A stretch of DNA of 64,000 bases from Sulfitobacter indolifex (GCF_022788655.1 NZ_CP084951.1:186001-250000), one strand, 5' to 3'. Shown: positions 37,122 to 45,622, counted from the first letter of the stretch. The notes: generated from the sequence alone by a model not told the origin. A program made the numbers and translations.

Positions 37122-38416
37122 GCTACATCTACCCATGTCCGCATCCCTCCGATGGCGTGGCTCAGCATATGACAGTGGATCAACCAACGGCCCGGATTGT
37201 CAAACACGCAAAGAACATCACGGCTTTCACCCGCGGCAACTAAAGTCGTATCGCGGAGGTCGCCGAGACTGCCGTCGGCAGCCAGTTCATAGAAGTGGTG
37301 ACCGTGTAGGTGAATGCCATGCGGGAAAGCGGTATCATTGGCGAGGGTGATGCGTACAGTTTCGCCCCGTTTCATGGAGGCGAATGGCGCGTCCGGCAGG
37401 TCCGAGACATCATTGAAAGACCAGATATTGGCCCCGCCGTGTCGACCGCCCATAGCACCCCCCATCATCGTCAGCGTCAGGTGCTGCGTGGGGTCGCCCG
37501 GCACTGGCAAGTTTGGCGCTGCCAACGGTGCTATGGGTTCTGGTTTCCGATCCGTATTGCTGCCGGAAACCGCCACATCCGCAAGTCGGTAGCTCCCCTG
37601 ACGAGAGTGCATGTCAAAGCTCACTGGCCCAGTGATATCGACGATCAAATCTGCCCTTTGGGCGGGCGCTAGGGTTAGGTCAGACAACCCGCGCGGCTGG
37701 CCCAATGCCATGCCGTCCAGCGCAACGACAGACCCAGCAACGCCTGCAACGGTGAGAGGGAAAATGCGATTGGTGGCCGCGTTGATGATGCGGAACCGGA
37801 CCCGGTCACCTTCCTTCACTTCGGCCTGCGACAAGAATGCGCGGGCAAAGTTGCCCATATAGCCGGCGTGCGCGACGCTGTGCATGTCGGTGAAATCGTC
37901 AGAGAGGCTGCCGTCCTCGTTGATAATCCAATCCGACAGCACGACTGTGATGTCGTGATCCACATCGGGGGGCATATCGTCTTCGACAATAAGCGGCCCC
38001 ATCATGCCCCGCGCAACCTGTTCCTGCGAAATGTAGTGCGAGTGGTACCAATAGGTCCCCGCATCGGGTGGCGCAAAGCTATAGGTTTTGCTGTCGCCGG
38101 GGTTGATAAGGTCCTGTGTCAGCACCGGTACTCCGTCCATTCGGTTTTCAAGCCGAATGCCGTGCCAATGGACGGCGGTGCCTTCCTCCAGCCTATTCTC
38201 GACATCAATCGAGATTTGCTCCCCCCGTTTTAACCTGAGTTCTGGTCCGGGCATCGACCCATTGAAACCCAGCATCGCGGTGGTGCCTTCGCTTTTGGGA
38301 AGAAGCTGTCGGGTGACAGCCTCAGCCGTCAGCTTCAGCGGATCCGCAGCGGCAGAAGCCTGTAGCGGCAGGATTGCCAACGCGGAGGCACTGGCGAGGA
38401 ATTGTCTTCTATTCAT
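37118..38416 (-). CDS. Multicopper oxidase, CueO/SufI-like, Tat-exported
   Basis: Periplasmic multicopper oxidase of 432 residues. It begins MNRRQFLASASALAI, a twin-arginine-like signal. All four copper motifs are present: HWHGIRL, YWYHSHYISQ, FPHGIHLHGHHFYE and HCHMLSHAIGGM, giving the type 1 site (His-Cys-His-Met) and the trinuclear cluster. Likely role: oxidation of Cu(I) or a small reductant. It overlaps the cytochrome c gene and belongs with the copper cluster to its right. Confidence 0.92.
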   Translation of the reverse strand: MNRRQFLASASALAILPLQASAAADPLKLTAEAVTRQLLPKSEGTTAMLGFNGSMPGPELRLKRGEQISIDVENRLEEGTAVHWHGIRLENRMDGVPVLTQDLINPGDSKTYSFAPPDAGTYWYHSHYISQEQVARGMMGPLIVEDDMPPDVDHDITVVLSDWIINEDGSLSDDFTDMHSVAHAGYMGNFARAFLSQAEVKEGDRVRFRIINAATNRIFPLTVAGVAGSVVALDGMALGQPRGLSDLTLAPAQRADLIVDITGPVSFDMHSRQGSYRLADVAVSGSNTDRKPEPIAPLAAPNLPVPGDPTQHLTLTMMGGAMGGRHGGANIWSFNDVSDLPDAPFASMKRGETVRITLANDTAFPHGIHLHGHHFYELAADGSLGDLRDTTLVAAGESRDVLCVFDNPGRWLIHCHMLSHAIGGMRTWVDVA

Positions 38417-38591
38417 GTCATGCCTTATCGGGATCGATTGAGATTGATACTGCCACAGGGACGAAGCGCGCCGCCCTCCGTGGGGTAAAGGTGTTAACAG
38501 CAGGGGCCGATTTCAACTGCCAGTGACCGATTGGAAAGGCGCGCGCATATGCGCCCTCTTTTAGGCAAAAAATCACGGTGAACCATTCGGG

Positions 38592-39041
38592 TCATCCTTT
38601 CTTTGACAGTGGGGCGCCTCCGCCCATGACCTGTAGCACAAAGCTTCCTGACGCCGTGATCATGAGAAAGCCGTGAAACGCCTCGATCCCGGTGAGGAAA
38701 CGCAGGTGCCCCAAGGGGGTCAGGTCGCCGCGTCCCAAGGTGGTGAAGTTGACCAGTGAGAAATAGAAATAGTCCATCATCGTGATCGGCTCATCCGTTG
38801 GGCCGGAGGCGTTTAGCGCGCCAATCTGCAAACCTTGCACCGCCCAGAGGAAGAACAGCGTATAGATCAAAGCCTCAATAACATGGGCAAAAGTAATGGC
38901 GCCGACCGCCAAGCCAAGGTTCTGGCCATGCGCAGTGCTTTTGCGTTGCGCGATGGTATCCGACACCCATTTAAGGACGAAATAATGGATTGTCGTGCAG
39001 ATGCCGACAACCAGAATTGATAGAAGTATTGCTTGGATCAT
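38592..39041 (-). CDS. Two-helix ion channel family protein with altered filter
   Basis: 149-residue membrane protein of the Ion_trans_2/K+ channel pore family. Helices at about 5-25, 45-70 and 120-140 surround a pore loop that reads FTTLGRGDLTPLG, where potassium channels have TVGYGD. The Tyr-to-Arg change in the filter should block or alter K+ selectivity. It has no RCK domain. It lies between the first oxidase and the LuxR-type gene. Confidence 0.8.
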   Translation of the reverse strand: MIQAILLSILVVGICTTIHYFVLKWVSDTIAQRKSTAHGQNLGLAVGAITFAHVIEALIYTLFFLWAVQGLQIGALNASGPTDEPITMMDYFYFSLVNFTTLGRGDLTPLGHLRFLTGIEAFHGFLMITASGSFVLQVMGGGAPLSKKG

Positions 39042-39084
39042 GAGGGGCTACCTGTCTTGTTTGCGGGGGCTTCCCCTCAGGCGG

Positions 39085-39651
39085 TTATGCCGGGGCGGCC
39101 GTTGATCTGGGTGCAGCCACATGCGAACGCTCAGCCGCAGTTTGCGGGGCGTCTGCTGGCACCCAAGCATCATCCATTAAATCCTCAATGAATGTGCTGA
39201 GCAACTGTGTGCGCCCGGTGACGGCGGCCTTGCGATAGATCGCGTTTGTCTGCGCCTTGATCGTCCCCTCAGAGGTGCCCCGCAGCTCCGCAATGTCGCG
39301 GGTGCTCAGGCCTTTGACCAAAAAGACCGCGACATCCCGCTCTGCGGGGGTCAGACGCCAATCCGTGAAGTGCTGCGTCATCACCATCGAGAACTCCGAG
39401 GTGCATCGGCGCATCTTCTCTTCGGCCAGCCGGGCCCGTTGCAGACTGGTTCTGAGGGCGATCCAGCCAAGCGCCACACCGAGGTTCAGGCCGATGGCCA
39501 GCACGGTCTGCTGATACTCATGGCTTTGCCAAACCAGAAAGTCAGGCTCCATTCCCATGGCGTCCAGCAGGAAGCAAACAGTAAAGAAGATCGCCACAAC
39601 AGCCTGTAGTGCAGCGATGGCCCAAAGGGCGACGGTTCCACGCGTTTTCAT
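39085..39651 (-). CDS. Membrane-anchored LuxR-type HTH regulator
   Basis: 188 residues: two N-terminal hydrophobic helices (VALWAIAALQAVVAIFFTVCF and TVLAIGLNLGVALGWIALR-like), a short linker and a LuxR/GerE helix-turn-helix (WRLTPAERDVAVFLVKGLSTR, GTSEGTIKAQTNAIYRKA), then an Ala-rich tail. No receiver or ligand domain is visible. It lies in the copper cluster and may sense envelope conditions; its targets are unknown. Confidence 0.82.
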   Translation of the reverse strand: MKTRGTVALWAIAALQAVVAIFFTVCFLLDAMGMEPDFLVWQSHEYQQTVLAIGLNLGVALGWIALRTSLQRARLAEEKMRRCTSEFSMVMTQHFTDWRLTPAERDVAVFLVKGLSTRDIAELRGTSEGTIKAQTNAIYRKAAVTGRTQLLSTFIEDLMDDAWVPADAPQTAAERSHVAAPRSTAAPA

Positions 39652-39722
39652 AGCTCGAAGTGCCTTGTTATTGTGGTGGAAAATGCGGGGCCAGTCCGTT
39701 CAACCGGCCCCGCAATTGGTGC

Positions 39723-40457
39723 TTACTTCATCGCTATGACGGTGAGCTTGCCTTTCACGCGGTCCGCGACGAACTCGATGTCTTGGCCTTCTTTCATCTT
39801 GGTGATGAGCGCTTCATCGGCTTTGAACACCATGGTCATCGACGGCATGTCGAGGTTTTCGAGTGGGCCGTGAATGATGGTCACTTTCTTACCCTTGGCG
39901 TCGACTTTCTTGATCTTGCCGGTTGAGTAGACGGCGGGCGCCGCGGGCGCCTCTTCAGACTGCTCCACGGTGATCGGGCCATGCATGCCGGATTCGTAGT
40001 GGCCGGGGATCAGGCAAGCGAACTCGAAGGAGCCTTCGTTGGCGAAGGTCCAGATCACCTCGCCCTCCATGCCGGAATCAAGACGGACCGAGTTCGGGTC
40101 GTCATGCTCCATGTCCATCTTTGCCATAGCTTCCTTGTGCTCGGCGTTGCCTTCCATCGTGTCGATCACGAACTCATGCTCGATCTCGCCTTTGTTGACG
40201 ACGTTGAAGCGGATGGTCTCGCCCTTCTTGATGTCGAACTCGGCGGGCTCAAAGATCATCTCGCCGTCGTCGGTTTCGCGCATGATGACGTCGATGGTGC
40301 GGTCAACGGCCTCGGCCTTGCCGGGCATGCCGATGGCCATTTCCTTGTGCATGTCGCCGTGGCCGTCATCGCCGTGGCCGCCGCCATGGGTGCCCGCGGC
40401 AAAGGCCGGGGCGGTGATGAGAAGGCTGAGGGCGGTCGAGAGAAGAAGTTTATTCAT
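39723..40457 (-). CDS. Cupredoxin-CusF fusion, periplasmic copper-binding protein
   Basis: 244-residue secreted protein (signal MNKLLLSTALSLLITAPAFA). A His/Asp-rich start (THGGGHGDDGHGDMH) is followed by a cupredoxin domain (about 45-160) with type 1 copper ligands in EIEHEFVID and FACLIPGHYESGMHG, then a CusF-like domain (about 175-244) with LDMPSMTMVF, where E. coli CusF has NWPEMTM. It likely binds both Cu(II) and Cu(I) and feeds the neighbouring oxidase or efflux protein. ATG 40457 has a clean signal peptide; the longer frame does not. Confidence 0.9.
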   Translation of the reverse strand: MNKLLLSTALSLLITAPAFAAGTHGGGHGDDGHGDMHKEMAIGMPGKAEAVDRTIDVIMRETDDGEMIFEPAEFDIKKGETIRFNVVNKGEIEHEFVIDTMEGNAEHKEAMAKMDMEHDDPNSVRLDSGMEGEVIWTFANEGSFEFACLIPGHYESGMHGPITVEQSEEAPAAPAVYSTGKIKKVDAKGKKVTIIHGPLENLDMPSMTMVFKADEALITKMKEGQDIEFVADRVKGKLTVIAMK

Positions 40458-40503
40458 TGTGTTTCCTGTATGGTTTTTGAGGTGATTATGGTCCAAGGGC
40501 CGC

Positions 40504-41862
40504 TTAGCCCTTGGAGGTTGGTTTTGGCGTGATCTGGGTTTTCGGGCTGTGGTTCTGCGCGAACTCTGGCAGCTCGCCCGTCCATTCATACGCCTCGGTG
40601 CCCGGAGGGTTTTCATACCAGCCGGGATCTTCGTAATCGTCCGCGTCGATGCCTTCGCGCACCTTCACGACCGAAAACATGCCGCCCATTTCCAGCGGAC
40701 CATGCGGCCCCCAACCGGCCATCATCGACACGGTGTTGTCGGGCAGCGGCATCGACATTTCGCCCATATCCGCCATGCCCGCTGTGCCCATGGGCATAAA
40801 CTCTGGCTGCACGCGGCGAACCTGACGGGTCATGTTGGAACTGCTGGTGCCAATGAGCGTCGGCACGTCATGACCCATGGCGTTCATCGTGTGGTGCGAC
40901 TTGTGACAATGGATCGCCCAGTCGCCCAGATGGTCGGCGGTGAACTCATAGGCCCGCATGGCGCCCACGGGGATGTCGATGGAAACCTCGGGCCATTGCG
41001 CCGATTCCGGCACCCAGCCGCCATCGGTGCAGGTGACCTTGAAGTCATAGCCATGCATGTGGATCGGGTGGTTGGTCATCGTCAGGTTGCCGACGCGTAC
41101 GCGCACCTTGTCCCCTTGGTTGACCACCAGCGGGTCAATGTCGGGGAAGATGCGGCTGTTCCATGTCCACAGGTTGAAATCCGTCATCGTCATGATGCGG
41201 GGTATGTAGGTGCCCGGATCAATATCAAAAGCGTTCAGCATGATCAGGAAATCCCGATCGACGCGCATGAAGTCCGGATCCTTGGAGTGGACCACGAACA
41301 TGCCCATCATGCCCATCGCCATCTGCACCATCTCATCCCCATGCGGGTGGTACATGAACGTGCCGGATTTGGTCAGGTCGAACTCATAGACAAAAGTCTT
41401 GCCCGGCGGGATGCCGGGGTGGCTGAGGCCACCGACGCCGTCCATGCCCGAGGGCAGGATCAGCCCGTGCCAGTGCACGGTGGTATGCTCGGGCAGGCGG
41501 TTGGTGACATAGATGCGCACCCGGTCGCCTTCAACCGCTTCGATAGTCGGACCGGTGGACTGGCCGTTGTAGCCCCAAAGGCGTGCGACCATACCATCGG
41601 CCAGCTCACGCTCGACGGGCTCGGCAACGAGGTGAAATTCCTTCACGCCGTTGTTCATCCGGTGCGGCAGGGTCCAGCCGTTGAGCGTGACCACGGGATT
41701 GTAATCCGGCCCGCTGGTGGGGCGGGTTGGCGATTGGGTGAGGGCGCTGTCCATCACCGCTGCTTCGGGCAGGCCCATGTTCATGGTCTGGCCCCATGCT
41801 TTGGAGGACACGAGCGTTGCACCTGCAGCACCGGCCCCCAGCAATTGACGTCTGTTCATCAT
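40504..41862 (-). CDS. Multicopper oxidase, CopA/laccase-like
   Basis: 452-residue Tat-exported oxidase (MMNRRQLLGAGAAGATLVSS; ribosome site AAGGAAG). Copper motifs are HWHGLILPSG, MYHPHGDEM, HPIHMHGYDF and HCHKSHHTMNAMGH. In the second motif the family's usual YHSH is YHPH. A Met-rich stretch (FMPMGTAGMADMGEMSMPL) near the end probably binds Cu(I). It lies 17 bp after the TolC-like gene and 46 bp before the cupredoxin-CusF gene. Distinct in sequence from the oxidase at 37118. Confidence 0.92.
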   Translation of the reverse strand: MMNRRQLLGAGAAGATLVSSKAWGQTMNMGLPEAAVMDSALTQSPTRPTSGPDYNPVVTLNGWTLPHRMNNGVKEFHLVAEPVERELADGMVARLWGYNGQSTGPTIEAVEGDRVRIYVTNRLPEHTTVHWHGLILPSGMDGVGGLSHPGIPPGKTFVYEFDLTKSGTFMYHPHGDEMVQMAMGMMGMFVVHSKDPDFMRVDRDFLIMLNAFDIDPGTYIPRIMTMTDFNLWTWNSRIFPDIDPLVVNQGDKVRVRVGNLTMTNHPIHMHGYDFKVTCTDGGWVPESAQWPEVSIDIPVGAMRAYEFTADHLGDWAIHCHKSHHTMNAMGHDVPTLIGTSSSNMTRQVRRVQPEFMPMGTAGMADMGEMSMPLPDNTVSMMAGWGPHGPLEMGGMFSVVKVREGIDADDYEDPGWYENPPGTEAYEWTGELPEFAQNHSPKTQITPKPTSKG

Positions 41863-41879
41863 GTGATTGCTTCCTTGTC

Positions 41880-43343
41880 TCAATGTCCGCCGCCGCCACC
41901 AGCGGCGATTTGTGTCTCTCCACCGGCACCACCGCCGCCGCTGCCACCGCCATAGATCGCAGCAGTCAGACCGGCAGAAGCCAGCCAGAACTCACGCTTG
42001 GCATTGGCCGCTTCAAGCTGGCTCCCGATCCTTTCGCGGGCGTCGTTCAGCAGGTCGAAGGTGCTGGTGATCATGCCGTTGTTGCTCAGCAGTGCCTCCT
42101 CATCGATGGTGCGCCGCAGGGGCAGCACCACGTCCGAGTAGTGCCGTGCGATCTGGTGGCTTGAGCGGTAGGCCGTGGCCGCAGCACGGGCTTCGGAGCG
42201 GACGTTCACCGCCCGTTCGGCCAGCACATTGGCCGCTTGCAGATAGCTAAGTTCGGCCTTGCGCAGCCGCGCCTTGCCGCTGTCGAAGATTGGGATAACG
42301 AACTCGAACTCGATCTGCGGCGAGATGCTGGTCTCGACTTCTCCGTCCTCTTCCTCGCGCTCAATCTCGGCACCGGCGATGACTTCGAGGTCGGTCAGGG
42401 TGCGGGTGGCATCGGTCAGGCCGTAGGCTTTCGCCGTTGCTGCCAACCCCAGCCGGGCGACTTCCAGATCCACACGATTGGCGAGCGCCAGCCGTTCTAT
42501 GCCCCTGTGGCCGCTGACCGTATTCGGCACGCGCGGCAGGGCGTCGGGGACGTAATAGGCAACGTCCTGCCCCCAGAGACCCATAAGCCGAGTCAACTGT
42601 TCCTTAGCCAATTGCGCATCCAGCCGCGCCTGCGCCAGCTGTCCGGCCATCTCGGCATTGAACGCCTGCTCGCGGGCCTGTGCGGCTTTGTTGAGCGCGC
42701 CGGTCTTGCCCAGCTGCTGCGCCAGTTCCGCCGCTGCATCGGTGGTGACGGCGGCACGTTTAAGGTAGCTCACCGTCTCAAAGGCGGCGACCGCGTTAAC
42801 CCATGCCTCGCGCGTTTCATTGGCCAGCGCCAGCGTGTCGCTGACCGCTTGCATCTGCGCGTGCTGGAACTCCGCCTCAGCAGCGGCGATGCGCTGTTTG
42901 CGGGTGCGGGCATCCAGCAAGTTCACGGCGATCATGCTTTCCAAGGCACGGTAAAGCCCGACCTCAGGCGCGCCGATGCCCAGAAGACCGATGGAGACGA
43001 CGGGGTTCTCTGGCGTGGACTGTTGCCATGCTTCCGCTGCCGACAGACCGATCTGCGCGTAGGATGCCTGAAGCCCCTTGTTGTTCAAAAGCGCGACCTG
43101 CACCGCGGTCTCGGCATTGATCGTCTTGCCCTGCACCATGGCGCGGACCTGTTTGGAGGCCGCGACGGTCTCGGCCTGTGACTGTGCCCAGACGGTACGC
43201 TTGCCGATGGCCTTGGAGGTGCGCGCTTCAACGGTGGCAAAGCCAGCATCGCGGGCTGAGAAGCTCACCGGCAGGTCCGTGGTCGTGCAGGCGCCCAAGA
43301 TCAGAGGCGTAATGACGGCGGCGGTTTTCAGTTTCCAACGCAT
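41880..43343 (-). CDS. TolC family outer-membrane efflux protein
   Basis: 487-residue outer-membrane channel subunit of the CusC/TolC kind. A lipobox-like LILGAC lies at residues 15-20, suggesting a lipoprotein. Long amphipathic coiled-coil helices (for example AAEAEFQHAQMQAVSDTLAL) form the periplasmic barrel. It ends in an odd Gly-rich tail (GGGSGGGGAGG and GGGGGH). No CusA/CusB partner is in the cluster. Its ATG shares one base with the stop of the small lipoprotein gene. Confidence 0.9.
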   Translation of the reverse strand: MRWKLKTAAVITPLILGACTTTDLPVSFSARDAGFATVEARTSKAIGKRTVWAQSQAETVAASKQVRAMVQGKTINAETAVQVALLNNKGLQASYAQIGLSAAEAWQQSTPENPVVSIGLLGIGAPEVGLYRALESMIAVNLLDARTRKQRIAAAEAEFQHAQMQAVSDTLALANETREAWVNAVAAFETVSYLKRAAVTTDAAAELAQQLGKTGALNKAAQAREQAFNAEMAGQLAQARLDAQLAKEQLTRLMGLWGQDVAYYVPDALPRVPNTVSGHRGIERLALANRVDLEVARLGLAATAKAYGLTDATRTLTDLEVIAGAEIEREEEDGEVETSISPQIEFEFVIPIFDSGKARLRKAELSYLQAANVLAERAVNVRSEARAAATAYRSSHQIARHYSDVVLPLRRTIDEEALLSNNGMITSTFDLLNDARERIGSQLEAANAKREFWLASAGLTAAIYGGGSGGGGAGGETQIAAGGGGGH

Positions 43344-43636
43344 CAGTGGTTCATCCCCTGCATATCCATCCCCTGCTTAGGTGCCTGTTCGGCATTCAGC
43401 CGCCGCCAATCGAGCGGCTCCACCACGCCCCGGCGGCGGTAGCCTGCAAAGGGCTGTTCTTCGGCGGTCGCAGCGCTGCCACGCGTGCTGTTGTCAGCGG
43501 CGGTCATCGCGGCCACTTCGGGCAGAGGGGTGGGTTGCTGCACGTAGGCGGTAGTCACGTCGGGAAACGGGGGGAGCGCGGTGGCGCAGGCCCCTAGGGT
43601 CAGGGACATCGCCCCTGCAATCAGCGGTAATTTCAT
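43343..43636 (-). CDS. Small lipoprotein of the copper cluster
   Basis: 97 residues with a lipoprotein signal (MKLPLIAGAMSLTLGACATA, acylated Cys about 17), then a Pro/Ala-rich segment and a short C-terminal motif with Met and His (GMDMQGMNH) suited to copper. It overlaps the TolC-like gene by one base, so it is co-translated with it. No known family recognised. Confidence 0.75.
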   Translation of the reverse strand: MKLPLIAGAMSLTLGACATALPPFPDVTTAYVQQPTPLPEVAAMTAADNSTRGSAATAEEQPFAGYRRRGVVEPLDWRRLNAEQAPKQGMDMQGMNH

Positions 43637-43716
43637 TGGTTTTTTGCCTGAATGAGAGGATCTTAGCCGCAGCCAGAGGCCGCAGATACAAGGGCCGTTA
43701 AGCGGCCGGGATCAAC

Positions 43717-44097
43717 TCAGGCTCGAGGTGGGCGCAATTGGTCTGCGGGCTGGGCAGATGTCACAGACTGAGACACGCGAATATATTCGACGGAGTGCAC
43801 AGCCGTCGCTTTTGCGTCCTGAGATGTGGTCAGCGCCGCCGTAAGACAGATACCGCCACAGCAGGGTTCACCTTCAAAACTGTCCGGTACATCGGTCTGG
43901 CCGGGCAAAGCTGCTGCATCCAGTTGAAGTTCAGGCGCGGCAGTCATTTGGTGAACGGCGTGATGTGCCTCTTGGGCGCCCTCGTGCATACCGCTTTGCG
44001 CATGAACCGAAGACGGCGGAAGCAGCAATAGGCTACATGCCAAAACCACGCCAAGAAGAGCGCGGTAGAGGTTTGATATGTTTGCCAACGAACGCAT
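43717..44097 (-). CDS. Secreted His/Cys protein of the copper cluster, function unknown
   Basis: 126 residues from MRSLANISNLYRALLG. A signal peptide or anchor (LLGVVLACSLLLLPPSSVHA) precedes a His-rich stretch (SGMHEGAQEAHHAVHQM) and a cysteine cluster EPCCGGIC; both could bind metal. No ribosome site is seen before the ATG, and a TTGACA box on the minus strand at 44129-44134 would place transcription near the ATG, so a leaderless mRNA is possible. Start at 44124 is the alternative. Confidence 0.65.
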   Translation of the reverse strand: MRSLANISNLYRALLGVVLACSLLLLPPSSVHAQSGMHEGAQEAHHAVHQMTAAPELQLDAAALPGQTDVPDSFEGEPCCGGICLTAALTTSQDAKATAVHSVEYIRVSQSVTSAQPADQLRPPRA

Positions 44098-44241
44098 GGG
44101 GTCTAGCAGTGTCGTAACCCGCACGTCCTGTCAACGCGTCCAGCGCTGGAAGGATAGCAATTAAATTTTGACGCTATTACATCAGAACACTGAGAACGAG
44201 GGGGAGGCGCACCCCTTAGGCGCCCCTCCCCATAGGGAAAA

Positions 44242-45144
44242 TTACAGTTCGTTTTCGCAGTCCAAGAAGCCGCGATAGCCAACGGTCAGGCCGCGGTCGA
44301 GGTGGAACTTCAGTTCGGCCTCCGAGCGGCGCAGATTGTCTTCTGTGTCGGCCCAATCAGCGCCTGCAATGGGTGTGACTGTGACCTCAACGCCCTCGGC
44401 GGTGAACTGGGCCCCATCGGCAAGTGCGGCTTGGTCGATGGTCTCGTCGGACTGTAGCTCAATCAAGGTGCCCGACAGTTTGATGCCGCCCGCGTTTTCG
44501 GCCATGACAAGGCTCGGCTCGCCTTCGTTGGTCCGGCTGAACTGGCAGGTGGCCGTGGTGCCCAGCAGGCTCTCAACATTCTCAGGGGTCAGCCCAGCCG
44601 GATCGACCTTGGCAACCTCTGCGGACGAGAGTGCTTCATCTATGGTACCGACTTGAGGCTGGCTCTCGGCCTCGCCCAGTTCCGGATCAACCGCATCGCC
44701 ATTCTCTTCGATATCGGCGATCAGGCTGCGCATCTCTGCAATCTCTTTGCGCTGTGCGGCGATGATGCCATCGGCCATCTTTCGCACCCGTGGGTCTGAC
44801 AGCTCCGCCCGCTCAGACGTCATAATTGCGATGGAGTGGTGCGGGATCATGGCGCGCATGTAGCTGGTATCGCCCACGGTGACCTGGCTGCGCACCAACC
44901 AAAGGGTCAGAGCGAATACCACAATGGATCCTACATAAATAGCGATATTGATGGCTTTGTTCGAATACATCGACAACATAAAGCTGAGCATGATGACGGC
45001 CATAACGGCACCCATCAGCAGCGCCATATAAGTCCGCGTCTCGCTAAAGAAGACATGTTCGAATGCGTATGTGTTAATGTACATTAGACCGAACATCACG
45101 ATGGTAGAGGTCGCGATCATCGCGGCGAAGCGCCAGTAGGACAT
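44242..45144 (-). CDS. DUF305 membrane protein with extra C-terminal domain
   Basis: 300 residues. Three N-terminal helices (about 5-105) are followed by a DUF305 segment with YMRAMIPHHSIAIMTSERA and RKMADGIIAAQRKEIAEM, often found with copper genes. The C-terminal 130 residues (from about LTPENVESLLG) form a separate domain with one Cys in TATCQFSRT and one in FLDCENEL and no name I recognise. First gene after the CsoR-type operator. Confidence 0.82.
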   Translation of the reverse strand: MSYWRFAAMIATSTIVMFGLMYINTYAFEHVFFSETRTYMALLMGAVMAVIMLSFMLSMYSNKAINIAIYVGSIVVFALTLWLVRSQVTVGDTSYMRAMIPHHSIAIMTSERAELSDPRVRKMADGIIAAQRKEIAEMRSLIADIEENGDAVDPELGEAESQPQVGTIDEALSSAEVAKVDPAGLTPENVESLLGTTATCQFSRTNEGEPSLVMAENAGGIKLSGTLIELQSDETIDQAALADGAQFTAEGVEVTVTPIAGADWADTEDNLRRSEAELKFHLDRGLTVGYRGFLDCENEL

Positions 45145-45278
45145 GGGTAGTCTCCTTTATCATATCTAAGCGCGATGGTCCTTCGCGCCGTGGCAATTAA
45201 GGGCAGGGCACCATATGATCTTTCGTGCCGTCGTGAGCTGTTCAACGGCTCATGTCGTGTGCGAATTCGGCGGTCCCG

Positions 45279-45295
45279 ATACCCCCCTGTGGTAT
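45279..45295. promoter_or_regulatory. Probable CsoR operator
   Basis: ATACCCCCCTGTGGTAT is a G-tract pseudo-palindrome of the type bound by CsoR copper repressors (TACCC...GGGTA-like). It lies between csoR (49 bp away) and the divergent DUF305 gene (135 bp away), as expected for a shared control site. The match is by eye. Confidence 0.65.
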
Positions 45296-45343
45296 GTTAA
45301 CCAGCCGCTGACGCCTTAGTTCCAAAGCGTGGAGGCGCAAACC

Positions 45344-45622
45344 GTGGAAGCAAAGCAGAACAAGGCAGCAATCCTGAAGCGCTTGGCGCGGTTGGAGGGG
45401 CAACTTCGTGGTGTGACGCGAATGGTGGACGAGAACCGCTATTGCGTAGATGTTCTGGTGCAGACCGCAGCCGTTCGATCGGCGTTGCGAGCAGTTGAGC
45501 GACTGGTGATCGAGGATCACGCCAAACACTGTATGGAAGAGGCGATCTTGTCGGGCGACCGTGATGAACAGCGTGAAAAGTTCCGTGAATTGGTCGCCCT
45601 GTTGGAAAAGGCGCGCGACTGA
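45344..45622 (+). CDS. csoR: CsoR family copper-sensing repressor
   Basis: Small all-helical repressor that leaves DNA when it binds Cu(I). The metal fingerprint Cys-His-Cys is present: C in NRYCVDVL, then H and C four apart in DHAKHCMEEAI. I choose the GTG at 45344 (92 residues), preceded by GGAGG at good distance; a GTG at 45329 is the alternative. It stands divergent to the copper cluster with an operator between. Confidence 0.92.
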   Translation: MEAKQNKAAILKRLARLEGQLRGVTRMVDENRYCVDVLVQTAAVRSALRAVERLVIEDHAKHCMEEAILSGDRDEQREKFRELVALLEKARD

